DNA of 11,002 nt from JBMNTU01 sp050945895 (GCA_050945895.1 JBMNTU010000078.1:1-11002); one strand, 5' to 3'; shown: positions 1-6,548, numbered from the stretch's first letter. Notes: generated by a model from the letters alone, not told the origin. Numbers and translations are program-made.

Positions 1-237
1 ATTACAGAAAGCGCCCTGGCCGCCTTGGGGGATTATCCTCATCATGGAGAACAATATTTTGATATCCTAAACAGCATATATTTTGTAAAATATCCATTAT
101 CAGAAAATGATTTGCTGGTGGAAATGGATATTAGCAGGAGTACATTTTACCGACTCAAAAAGCGTGCGCTATCCTTGTTAGGCGCGATCATATGGGGATA
201 TTTGCTTCCGCAGATTATGGAGATGAAAATCGCATGA
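1..237 (+). CDS. Small HTH regulator, 3' end only (sigma-70/ArpU-like)
   Basis: The frame is open from the first base (Ile-Thr-Glu-Ser-Ala-Leu...) to a TGA at 235-237, giving 78 visible residues and a missing N-terminus. An in-frame TTG at 25 is internal and not a credible start. The core reads NDLLVEMDISRSTFYRLKKR, a helix-turn-helix with the ISRSTFYRLKK recognition helix typical of sigma-region-4-like and ArpU-like small regulators on Clostridia mobile elements. It is followed by a short hydrophobic tail ending in LLPQIMEMKIA. It lies about 325 bases upstream of another sigma-like regulator, with a promoter and terminators between, so the two are probably separate transcription units. The role is inferred to be control of the element; the target is unknown. 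Confidence 0.6.
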   Translation: MTESALAALGDYPHHGEQYFDILNSIYFVKYPLSENDLLVEMDISRSTFYRLKKRALSLLGAIIWGYLLPQIMEMKIA

Positions 238-294
238 CACACATTTGACACTCAGATGAGACTAAATTGACACAAAATTGGAACGCGGATGGTA

Positions 295-323
295 CTGACA
301 TGGAATTTGCACCCTGATAGAAT
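295..323 (+). promoter_or_regulatory. Sigma-A-type promoter for the sigma-like gene leader
   Basis: CTGACA at 295-300 is separated by exactly 17 bases from TAGAAT at 318-323, close to the TTGACA-17-TATAAT consensus. Transcription would start near 330 and run through two terminator-like hairpins and a leader ORF before the sigma-like gene at 563. Two further TTGACA hexamers (245-250 and 268-273) lie just upstream without matching -10 boxes. They could be operator half-sites or chance. Confidence 0.6.
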
Positions 324-346
324 ATGTAGTATGAGATAGTGTTACC

Positions 347-374
347 AAAAACCGGCGAGAACGCCGGTTTTTTT
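347..374 (+). terminator. Rho-independent terminator or attenuator 1
   Basis: ACCGGCG (351-357) and CGCCGGT (362-368) form a perfect 7-bp stem with an AGAA loop. The right arm runs straight into seven Ts (368-374), and four As precede the left arm, so it could work in both directions. It stands only about 20 bases after the predicted start site of the 295-323 promoter. It could end transcription of the upstream HTH gene, attenuate the leader transcript, or both. Confidence 0.75.
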
Positions 375-419
375 GTACCGCTAAATCCAAACCTCATATT
401 GCAGAATAGCCTATGAAAA

Positions 420-457
420 GGCGATGGCTGACAATTAACGTCGGTTGCCGCCTTTTT
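420..457 (+). terminator. Rho-independent terminator or attenuator 2
   Basis: GGCGATGGCTGAC (420-432) pairs with GTCGGTTGCCGCC (440-452), with one A/C mismatch and several G-U pairs. The loop is the 7 nt AATTAAC, and TTTTT (453-457) follows. It is the second terminator-like hairpin in the same leader, before any gene. GCGTTCTC just after it (458-465) is exactly complementary to GAGAACGC (357-364) in attenuator 1, so a long-range alternative pairing is possible, but I have no evidence that it forms. Confidence 0.6.
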
Positions 458-481
458 GCGTTCTCAGGAAAAGGAAATCAC

Positions 482-529
482 ATGCCGCGCGCACCGCCGG
501 ACTCTGTTTTGAAAAGAAATCGATTCTAA
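482..529 (+). CDS. 15-codon leader peptide upstream of the sigma-like gene
   Basis: ATG at 482 is preceded by AAGGAAA (471-477) at good spacing and encodes MPRAPPDSVLKRNRF, ending in TAA at 527-529. Codons 5-7 are Pro-Pro-Asp, a motif known to slow ribosomes. Codons 7 to 11 cover the 5' arm (502-512) of an 11-bp helix whose 3' arm holds the ribosome site of the next gene. The leader is in the same frame as the sigma-like gene, and the base after its stop begins an in-frame GTG (530). Position, length, ribosome site and overlap with the helix all fit a regulatory leader peptide. That it is translated is inferred. Confidence 0.5.
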   Translation: MPRAPPDSVLKRNRF

Positions 530-554
530 GTGGACCAAATCTCAAAACGGAGGA
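502..554 (+). promoter_or_regulatory. Ribosome site of the sigma-like gene sequestered by an 11-bp helix
   Basis: CTCTGTTTTGA (502-512) pairs with TCAAAACGGAG (542-552) in 11 consecutive pairs, one of them U-G, around a 29-nt loop. The right arm takes up four bases of the GGAGGA ribosome site (549-554), which lies 8 nt before the ATG at 563. The left arm is inside the leader ORF, so a ribosome slowed there would open the helix and free the site. This is the layout of erm/cat translational attenuators. Confidence 0.55.
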
Positions 555-562
555 TAAACAAT

Positions 563-994
563 ATGTATTTTGATATCAAAAGAGAAGAGCAAAAGTTACA
601 GAAGAAGCATGCAGCTGAAAAGAAGATCATGCTGGAAGCCGGAATGAGTGAGAAAGATATTAAAGAACTCTTTTTGTTTGACTACAGGCAGCTGTATGGA
701 GATGAGCAGTTTTATGCTCACCAGGATAATTATCTCACTCCAGAGCAGGAATCTCTGCTGATAGATGATGGCGAGTTTGACATCATGGACGAGCGCCTTA
801 AGCAGGTGCTAGATGAACTGAAGCCTGAGCAGCGTGAAGTCATACTTCTGCATATCGTAGAAGGCTGGTCATTACCGGATATCGCATGCCTTTTAGGCGA
901 GCCATTTACAACTGTCAAAAACAGATTTTATAGAAATTTCAAAAAAATTTCTGAAAAAGTGAGTACGATTTGGAGTTCAACTTCCCATATATAA
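563..994 (+). CDS. Sigma-70 region 4-like small regulator
   Basis: The protein has 143 aa. The start is ATG 563, 8 nt after GGAGGA; the longer frame from GTG 530 has no better ribosome site and would place the helix inside the gene. The N-terminal half is charged and probably helical (IKREEQKLQKKHAAEKK). Residues about 78-130 form a region-4-type HTH: LDELKPEQREVILLHIVEGW followed by the SLPDIACLLGEPFTTVKNRFYRNFKKI recognition part. Region 2 is absent, so it is not a full sigma factor. Proteins of this kind are common next to recombinases of Clostridia elements and probably activate element genes; the promoter it acts on is unknown. Control is likely at two levels: transcription attenuation at 347-457 and translation through the leader ORF and helix at 482-554. 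Confidence 0.8.
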   Translation: MYFDIKREEQKLQKKHAAEKKIMLEAGMSEKDIKELFLFDYRQLYGDEQFYAHQDNYLTPEQESLLIDDGEFDIMDERLKQVLDELKPEQREVILLHIVEGWSLPDIACLLGEPFTTVKNRFYRNFKKISEKVSTIWSSTSHI

Positions 995-1287
995 GTGAAG
1001 GGGTAAAATTTGAACCCTTCGGTGAACCTTGAAAATTTCATACGCACGAGCCGGTACGTTCCCTGTCTGTCCCAAGCGGGAAAGCCTTACTGCAAATGCG
1101 CCACGACCCCGGCCATCCTGTCCGGGCGAGCGACACACATTACGCAGTGTAACGAGAGTTGGTTCTCTCTATGGCGATAATCTCAGGCAGAGGGATAATG
1201 ATACTTCCGTCCAGCCACAGCCCTATCTGACGATAGGACCACGCAATGGGGGCGGCCCGCAGAGATCCTGGGGGAGGTGAGATTCCT

Positions 1288-1323
1288 ATGAGGCAGCAGC
1301 CACTGCCTGCCGGTCTGGTGTAA
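1288..1323 (+). CDS. Possible 11-codon leader ORF before the DUF6870-like gene
   Basis: ATG 1288 encodes MRQQPLPAGLV and ends at TAA 1321-1323. It is preceded by GGGGGAGGTGA (1270-1280), one of the strongest ribosome sites in the window, at normal spacing. No longer frame uses that site. The hairpin AGGCAG/CTGCCT (1291-1308) lies inside its codons, and the 17-bp helix 1344-1403 begins 20 nt after its stop. This suggests a second leader-peptide arrangement, here for the gene at 1420, although the ribosome site of that gene (AGAGG, 1409-1413) falls just outside the helix. It could also be chance in a structured RNA. Confidence 0.35.
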   Translation: MRQQPLPAGLV

Positions 1324-1343
1324 GAAGAACAAAAAATATTTCA

Positions 1344-1403
1344 GTGTCCGGGCGCTCTTTTGTGAAACTTCATGTTTTGCCAATCAAAGAGCGCCCAGGA
1401 TAC
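1344..1403 (+). repeat. 17-bp inverted repeat (long helix) before the DUF6870-like gene
   Basis: GGGCGCTCTTT (1350-1360) and AAAGAGCGCCC (1386-1396) are perfect complements. After one bulged A (1397) the pairing continues for six more pairs out to 1344 and 1403. The 25-nt loop can form a further small hairpin (GAAAC with GTTTT). No T-run follows, so it is not a standard terminator. It ends 5 nt before the ribosome site of the next gene. Confidence 0.7.
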
Positions 1404-1419
1404 AGAAAAGAGGTTAAAC

Positions 1420-1641
1420 ATGGATAATTTACGAGAATTCAATATACACACGAATGCGCCATTGGTGGATATACGGGATGTTTCCGTAAACAAGGATCTG
1501 CCAAAAGAAAAACGGATTGCCGAGTTTGTCAGGCAGATCAATGATCCGTATCATTTCAGATGCGGTAAATTCACCGTCAGGGCATGTTTTGCAGAGGATG
1601 GCCCAAATATCGAAGACTGCCTGCATGGCATTCTGCGATAA
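1420..1641 (+). CDS. Small DUF6870-like protein
   Basis: The protein has 73 aa. The start is ATG 1420 with AGAGG at 1409-1413; the frame extends 16 codons upstream to 1372, but that part is the long helix, so the internal ATG is preferred. It begins MDNLREFNIHT and contains VDIRDVSVNKDLPKEKRIAEF followed by INDPYHFRCGKFTVRACF. The pattern 'VDI.dV.i...LPkeeRi..F..QI.nPY.fr.G...V...F' is how I remember DUF6870, a family of short proteins next to recombinase genes in Clostridia elements. Its function is unknown. It lies 119 nt before the first recombinase. I am fairly sure of the family resemblance and sure of nothing about its role. Confidence 0.65.
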   Translation: MDNLREFNIHTNAPLVDIRDVSVNKDLPKEKRIAEFVRQINDPYHFRCGKFTVRACFAEDGPNIEDCLHGILR

Positions 1642-1642
1642 T

Positions 1643-1671
1643 ATTTTGTTTTTTCCGGAAAGTGTGATAAT
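1643..1671 (+). promoter_or_regulatory. Candidate promoter of the recombinase operon
   Basis: GATAAT (1666-1671) is preceded by TGT (1663-1665), an extended -10 element. The -35 position (ATTTTG, 1643-1648) is poor. A 10-nt palindrome TTTCCGGAAA (1652-1661) lies in the spacer, and GTGATAA (1664-1670) is repeated in inverted form as TTATCAC (1707-1713) across the predicted start, so an operator is possible. This is the only promoter-like sequence I see between the DUF6870-like gene and the recombinases. Confidence 0.3.
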
Positions 1672-1760
1672 ATATGTCCTGGAAAAGGATTTGAAAATGG
1701 CAAGCTTTATCACTCTTCTGGTTACGGGAGCATTCCGCAACGAAAAGGAGTGATTTTTTT

Positions 1761-3383
1761 ATGCAGAAATACATAGCTACAAAGTATCTCCGGATATCAT
1801 ATACGGATGATAAGGCCGACGAAAGCAACAGCGTTGTCAACCAAAGAAAGCTCATTGATGATTTCCTGAAGCGAAACCCGGACATCGAAATTGCATCTGA
1901 AAAAATTGATGATGGGTACAGCGGCGTATTATTCGACCGTCCTGCCTTTCAGGAAATGATGCAGGATATTTCTGAGGGCAAAATCAATTGCGTTATTGTA
2001 AAGGATTTGTCCCGGCTGGGCAGGGAATATATAGAGACAGGGCGCTACCTGCGCCGTATCTTCCCCGCCTATGGTGTCAGATTTATCGCGATCAACGATA
2101 ATATTGATACGCTCAATGAAAACAGCAATGATGAATTGACTGTATCTGTAAAAAATATTATGAACGAGGCTTACGCCAGGGACATTTCCGTCAAAACGCG
2201 CAGCGCGCTTGATGTGAAACGCCGGAACGGTGATTTCGTTGGCGCATTTACCGTTTATGGATATATACGGTCAGAAGAAAACAGAAATCGGCTGGAAATC
2301 GATCCATATGCCGCCAATGTCGTTCGGGATATTTTCCGGATGTGTATGGAGGGCGCAAGCGCACTCCATATCGCGGACACATTGAATAGCACAGGCATTC
2401 TCTCCCCGCTGGCATACAAACGGAACAAAGGCATGCCCTGCGCAAAGGGCGGGTTTGCGGATAAAGATGATTGCAAGTGGTCTGCTACAACCATAATCCG
2501 GATGCTCCAGGATGAAACCTACACCGGTACGCTGGTACAGGGTAAACAGACCACACATAATTTCAAATTAAAAGAACTGCTGGATAAGCCCGCATCAGAA
2601 TGGGTGTGCACAGAAGACGCCCACGAGGCAATTATTTCCAGACATGACTTTAAACTGGTGCAGCGTATTCGCCATTTAGATACCCGTACTTCCCCCGGTC
2701 AGAAGAATGTGCATCTGTTTTCCGGCATGCTGATCTGCGGGTGCTGCGGCAGCAGGATGACCCGCAAAACAAACCGTGTGAATGGCAGAGCGTACCATTA
2801 TTACTACTGCCCGCGTGGCAAGAAAAACGGTTGTCATGCGCCTACGATGGTAAAGGAGAGTGATTTAGTGGAGTGCGTGCGGGACAGCTTGAAAGCATAT
2901 ATCAGCAATGTGGTCTCTCTGGACGCATTGCTTGCTTCCGTTGACCAGCAGAGCGTCAATCGGGCGCTGACACAGGAGTATACCGGTCAGATAACCGAAA
3001 ACGAAAAGCAGCTTGCCAACGTGCAGGAATTTAAGGCAAAGCTTTATGAAAATATGATCAGTGGTATTCTGACAAAAGAAGAATATTTGTCTTTCAAGAA
3101 CAAATATGACTCGGATATTGCGCGATTGCAGGAAGGGAGTGCTCTCCTGAAAAAGAAACTTGATGACGTACTGGACAACCGGAGCGAGCGCAATCGCTGG
3201 ATGGTGCATTTCAAGCGCTTCTCCGCATTACAGGAGCTTGACAGAAAAGCGGTGATTCAGCTGATCCAAAGTATCAGTATCGTCGGCAAGCATGATTTGG
3301 AAATCACTTTCAATTATCAGGATGAATACAAAAAGGCATTGGCTATGCTGGCGTTGCCGGAAGAAGAAAGGCAGGTTGTTTGA
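1761..3383 (+). CDS. Large serine recombinase 1
   Basis: The protein has 540 aa and starts at ATG 1761, 11 nt after AAGGAG (1744-1749). The resolvase-type catalytic domain fills about residues 4-150: YLRIS places the catalytic serine at Ser13, and KDLSRLGR (81-88) carries the active-site arginines. A recombinase domain follows (about 160-300), then a Cys4 zinc ribbon (C326, C329, C350, C358) and a coiled-coil stretch (about 405-470) typical of this family, in which it helps control synapsis and direction. These enzymes cut both strands through a serine-DNA link and exchange attachment sites, excising or inserting the element without homology. All key residues are present and the length is normal. 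It is the first of three such genes in an apparent operon; the next starts 1 nt after its stop. Confidence 0.95.
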   Translation: MQKYIATKYLRISYTDDKADESNSVVNQRKLIDDFLKRNPDIEIASEKIDDGYSGVLFDRPAFQEMMQDISEGKINCVIVKDLSRLGREYIETGRYLRRIFPAYGVRFIAINDNIDTLNENSNDELTVSVKNIMNEAYARDISVKTRSALDVKRRNGDFVGAFTVYGYIRSEENRNRLEIDPYAANVVRDIFRMCMEGASALHIADTLNSTGILSPLAYKRNKGMPCAKGGFADKDDCKWSATTIIRMLQDETYTGTLVQGKQTTHNFKLKELLDKPASEWVCTEDAHEAIISRHDFKLVQRIRHLDTRTSPGQKNVHLFSGMLICGCCGSRMTRKTNRVNGRAYHYYYCPRGKKNGCHAPTMVKESDLVECVRDSLKAYISNVVSLDALLASVDQQSVNRALTQEYTGQITENEKQLANVQEFKAKLYENMISGILTKEEYLSFKNKYDSDIARLQEGSALLKKKLDDVLDNRSERNRWMVHFKRFSALQELDRKAVIQLIQSISIVGKHDLEITFNYQDEYKKALAMLALPEEERQVV

Positions 3384-3384
3384 T

Positions 3385-5022
3385 ATGGCAAGAAAAAGCA
3401 GAAAAAACATACAGAAGGAAACCGCCTGCAATGTAGCGATATATATCCGCCTCGCGTTATACATCCGCCTTTCGGTGGAGGATAACAATAACCGCGGGAA
3501 TTCCATCGACACGCAAAAAATGGTGTTGGAGGAATACATCTCCGGCCACCCGGAATTTCTGGTATACGATACATATATCGACAATGGCGCTACCGGCACG
3601 AATTTCGATCGAGCCGGGTTCAAACAAATGCTGGCCGACATCGATGCCGGGCATATTGATTGCGTCATTGTGAAAGATCTCTCCCGCCTGGGACGAAACT
3701 CCATCGACACCGGATATTATATCGAACAATACTTCCCCGCCCATAATGTGCGCTTCATTTCTGTAAACGATCAGTTTGATACAGACAATCAGGACAGCGC
3801 TCACAACAGTATTCTTCTGCCGCTGAAAAATATGATCAACGAAGCATATTCTATGGATATTGGGCGCAAGATAAAGTCGCAGATCCGCCAGACCATGAAG
3901 GAAGGTGGATTTGTCGGCGCTAGAGCGCCGTATGGATACCGAAAAGATAAAGATGATTGCCATAAGCTGCTGATTGACGAGCAGACAGCCACGGTTGTCC
4001 GGCAGATATTCGAGTGGGCATATAACAGGGCGGGGCTGAATGAGATTGCCCGAAACCTTAACGAACTTGGCGTACTGCCACCCAGCCATTACAAGCAACT
4101 AACGGGCGAAATATCTCACGAGAAGTTAATCGGCTCTGGAAAATGGCAGACACGCACAGTACAGCGGATACTGGATACGCAGCTTTACACCGGCGATATG
4201 GTGCAAGGCAGGACGAAAACAGTCGATCACCGGCAGCTGCGTGCTGACGCGGATAATCTTATCATTGTCCGAAATACCCACGAAGCAATCATTTCAAGTG
4301 AGATGTTTGAGACGGTAAAGCAGTATCGCCAGCAAGTAGCTGTGCAGAGTAAGCGACGGAACACACGGCCATACTCGGACAATCTGTACAAAGGAAAGAT
4401 ATTCTGTGGGCACTGTGGCATCAGTTTGCACCGGCAGCGCAATCGAAACATATATTATTTCCGCTGCACCACCCGGAACCGAATCGGCAGGAATGATTGT
4501 CCGGTTGTAGCCATACGTGAAGATGAATTGACCATCGCCCTGATCAATATATTGCAAAAGAAGTTGGATGCTACTTTGGGCAAATATTCCCTTTTATTCA
4601 AAGATGAACAGCGGCAGCGGGATAGGCTGAACACCCTGGCCCGGAAGCTGGGCAGGTGCAAGGCTGAAACGGACAAGCAAAAGCGATTCTCCCGGAGCCT
4701 GTATGAAAATCTGGTGCAGGGCATATTATCAAACGAGGAATATTTTACCTTGAAGCAGGGTTATGACGCCAAGGTGGAAACCCTGTCTCAAAAATCAGTG
4801 GAATTGGAAAGTGAGATCGATGGTTTGAAAAGTAATCTTTCGCGATTCAGGGATTTGGAGCAGATTGCGCACGATCTGGATTCATCCAGGGAATTGACCG
4901 CGGAGCTGATTGGCCGGTTGATTGAGCGTATTGAGATAGACCATGAAAGGAACATTTCGGTAGCGTTTTCCTTTGCGAATGAATTCGAGCAATACAGTAA
5001 ACGAGGTGTGTGCAATGCGTAG
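3385..5022 (+). CDS. Large serine recombinase 2, with a duplicated motif at the active site
   Basis: The protein has 545 aa. The start is ATG 3385, 1 nt after the previous stop and about 9 nt after AGGCAGG (3369-3375); the frame extends upstream to 3292, but only inside the previous gene. KDLSRLGR is at 97-104, the recombinase domain at about 175-310, zinc-ribbon cysteines at 341, 344, 361 and 372, and the coiled coil at about 405-490. The first strand reads VAIYIRLALYIRLSVEDN, where relatives have a single YIRLS. A six-residue tandem copy (Y20-L25, then Y26-V31) therefore sits directly before the catalytic Ser30. All catalytic residues remain, so it may still be active, but the insertion falls in the core strand. 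It overlaps the next gene by 8 nt, which suggests translational coupling. Confidence 0.93.
   Translation: MARKSRKNIQKETACNVAIYIRLALYIRLSVEDNNNRGNSIDTQKMVLEEYISGHPEFLVYDTYIDNGATGTNFDRAGFKQMLADIDAGHIDCVIVKDLSRLGRNSIDTGYYIEQYFPAHNVRFISVNDQFDTDNQDSAHNSILLPLKNMINEAYSMDIGRKIKSQIRQTMKEGGFVGARAPYGYRKDKDDCHKLLIDEQTATVVRQIFEWAYNRAGLNEIARNLNELGVLPPSHYKQLTGEISHEKLIGSGKWQTRTVQRILDTQLYTGDMVQGRTKTVDHRQLRADADNLIIVRNTHEAIISSEMFETVKQYRQQVAVQSKRRNTRPYSDNLYKGKIFCGHCGISLHRQRNRNIYYFRCTTRNRIGRNDCPVVAIREDELTIALINILQKKLDATLGKYSLLFKDEQRQRDRLNTLARKLGRCKAETDKQKRFSRSLYENLVQGILSNEEYFTLKQGYDAKVETLSQKSVELESEIDGLKSNLSRFRDLEQIAHDLDSSRELTAELIGRLIERIEIDHERNISVAFSFANEFEQYSKRGVCNA
3442..3477 (+). repeat. 18-nt imperfect tandem duplication inside recombinase 2
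   Basis: TATATCCGCCTCGCGTTA (3442-3459) is followed directly by TACATCCGCCTTTCGGTG (3460-3477), 13 of 18 positions identical, in frame. It encodes YIRLAL then YIRLSV. The second copy holds the catalytic serine codon TCG (3472-3474). The divergence between copies suggests an old event, or a coincidental similarity helped by a conserved motif. Confidence 0.6.
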
Positions 5023-6541
5023 ATATGTAATGGCAATATATATGCGGTTATCCCTTGAAGATTCCAAAACCGACAGTTTGAGTATATCCAGCCAGCGGCT
5101 CATGCTGCGGGAGCATGCTATGAGTCTGCCGGAATGGGAGCACGCAGAGATACTGGAGTTTGTAGACAACGGGCACAGCGGTGCGAACTTTGAACGCCCT
5201 GCCGTGCAGGATTTGCTGGAGCAGGTACGGAATAACAAGATTGATTGTATTATTGTGAAGGATTTCTCGCGGTTCGGGCGCAACAGCCTGGAAACCGGAT
5301 ATTTCATTGAAAGGGTATTCCCGTTGTTCCATACCAGATTCATTTCTGTTAGCGATAACTTTGATACCATCAATTTCAAAGGCGACACCGGCGGAATTGA
5401 TGTTGCGTTCAAATATTTGATCAGCGAGTGCTACAGCCGGGATATGTCAGTGAAAACCAAAACAGCGAAGTATGTTAAGATGAGGCGCGGGGAATACCAG
5501 AGTAAAATCTGCCCGTATGGTTACAAAAAGGGCGCTGACGGGCGGCTGGAGATTGATGAGGAAGCTGCTGTAGTCGTGCGGAAGATATTTGGCATGGCGG
5601 CTGGTGGCATGAAAGCGATGCAGATCGCCAGAGCCTTATATGCCAATGGCATCCCAACACCCGGCGAATACAAGACCGGCAAGGGCGAAAAGATGTATGA
5701 CATTTCCCGCTCTCGTGGCGTATGGCACACTTCTACGATTCTACGGATTTTAAGGGACGAGCGGTACATCGGCACATATGTTATTGGGAAACGCGCCGTC
5801 ACAGAGATTGGCGGCAGGAGCACCAAGCGCAAGGACGAGAGTGAATGGATCAAAATCCCCGATCATCATGCAGCCATCATTCCAAAGGATGTGTTTGAAA
5901 AAGCAAATTCCACCATCTGTGGGTTTTCGATTCCCAACAGGAAAAAGTACGAATATCCATTACGTGGCAAGGTGTTCTGTGGGTGCTGCGGGCACGCGCT
6001 TTCACGCACCGGCGACAAGCACACATATTATTGTCGTTACTCACAGGCGCAGGATTTGATAGAATGTTATGGGCTGAAAATTCGGGAGGATGAACTGGAA
6101 GTTCTGGTGCTGGATATTATCTCAAAACAGCTGCAAGCAGCGGTAGGCATTGATGATATGAGTGAAATTTCTGCATTAGATACCAAACCATCCCAACAAT
6201 CCGAATGTGAAAAGCAGCTTGCTATATTGCAGGACACCAAGCGGGGATTATATGAAAAGTATTTGATTGGCACACTTGACCTGAAATCATATATGGCGGC
6301 GAAAGCGGAATGTGATGCAGAGATCGTACAGACAAAAAACACGCTTTCTGCTGTTTCTGCGCAATTGGCAGCGGCTAAGGCAGGACGTGAGATGTTGAAA
6401 AACCAGAGGGAGATACATCAAGAGGTGTCATCGGCAACTGGTCTGACACGACCAGTGGTTGATGCGCTGATTGATAAGGTTATGATATTTCCTGATGATC
6501 GGATTGAAATATCTTATATATCGCATGATTTCATGCAGTAG
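5015..6541 (+). CDS. Large serine recombinase 3
   Basis: The protein has 508 aa. The start is ATG 5015, overlapping the previous stop by 8 nt, with GAGGTG at 5003-5008; the frame extends upstream to 4973 only within the previous gene. YMRLS places the catalytic serine at Ser13. The arginine motif is KDFSRFGR (82-89), with Phe replacing both leucines of its two neighbours. The zinc-ribbon cysteines are at 322, 325, 340 and 351. Residues about 395-470 form a coiled coil rich in Gln, Lys and Glu. All expected catalytic residues are present. It is the last gene of the operon and probably closest to the element end. Whether it acts alone, with the other two, or on a different site cannot be told from sequence. 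Confidence 0.94.
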   Translation: MRRYVMAIYMRLSLEDSKTDSLSISSQRLMLREHAMSLPEWEHAEILEFVDNGHSGANFERPAVQDLLEQVRNNKIDCIIVKDFSRFGRNSLETGYFIERVFPLFHTRFISVSDNFDTINFKGDTGGIDVAFKYLISECYSRDMSVKTKTAKYVKMRRGEYQSKICPYGYKKGADGRLEIDEEAAVVVRKIFGMAAGGMKAMQIARALYANGIPTPGEYKTGKGEKMYDISRSRGVWHTSTILRILRDERYIGTYVIGKRAVTEIGGRSTKRKDESEWIKIPDHHAAIIPKDVFEKANSTICGFSIPNRKKYEYPLRGKVFCGCCGHALSRTGDKHTYYCRYSQAQDLIECYGLKIREDELEVLVLDIISKQLQAAVGIDDMSEISALDTKPSQQSECEKQLAILQDTKRGLYEKYLIGTLDLKSYMAAKAECDAEIVQTKNTLSAVSAQLAAAKAGREMLKNQREIHQEVSSATGLTRPVVDALIDKVMIFPDDRIEISYISHDFMQ

Positions 6542-6548
6542 ATTTAAG

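Larger units (their letters stand above)
995..1419 (+). ncRNA. Hairpin-rich apparently non-coding region, candidate structured RNA
   Basis: About 425 bases without a convincing long gene hold many hairpins: GAAGGG/CCCTTC (997-1020), TCCC/GGGA (1070-1081), CCCGG/CCGGG (1108-1126), GAGAG/CTCTC (1154-1169), CCTATC/GATAGG (1222-1237), AGGCAG/CTGCCT (1291-1308), and a 17-bp helix (1344-1360 with 1386-1403, one bulged A). AATCTCA (1179-1185) can also pair with TGAGATT (1278-1284), closing a multibranch loop around 1222-1237. The 83-codon frame from TTG 1029 has no ribosome site and looks accidental. The block sits between the sigma-like gene and the DUF6870-like gene. It could be a long 5' leader or an independent RNA. 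I do not recognise the family. Confidence 0.45.
1..6541 (+). mobile_element. Recombination-module end of an integrative element (left boundary outside window)
   Basis: This block has the order HTH regulator, sigma-like regulator, DUF6870-like small protein, then three large serine recombinases, all on the plus strand. Modules like this are known at one end of Clostridia integrative/conjugative or mobilizable elements, with the recombinases nearest the end. No conjugation gene lies in the window, so the type of element is unknown. The right boundary is inferred to lie between the last recombinase stop and about position 6915, where a perfect palindrome and an imperfect direct repeat occur. The exact attachment site cannot be set without an empty-site sequence. 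Confidence 0.6.

Noticed and set aside
997..1020. GAAGGG/CCCTTC hairpin as a terminator for the sigma-like gene
   Set aside because: The stem is only 6 bp with a 12-nt loop and is followed by GGTGAACC, not a T-run.
1029..1280. An 83-codon plus-strand frame (TTG start) in the region after the sigma-like gene
   Set aside because: It has no ribosome site, begins at TTG, has Arg/Pro/Ser-rich low-information content and overlaps many hairpins, so it reads as structured RNA, not a protein.
3457..4098. Long minus-strand frame of 213 codons opposite recombinase 2
   Set aside because: It is fully antisense to a clear, domain-complete recombinase gene and has no recognisable motifs; a shadow frame.
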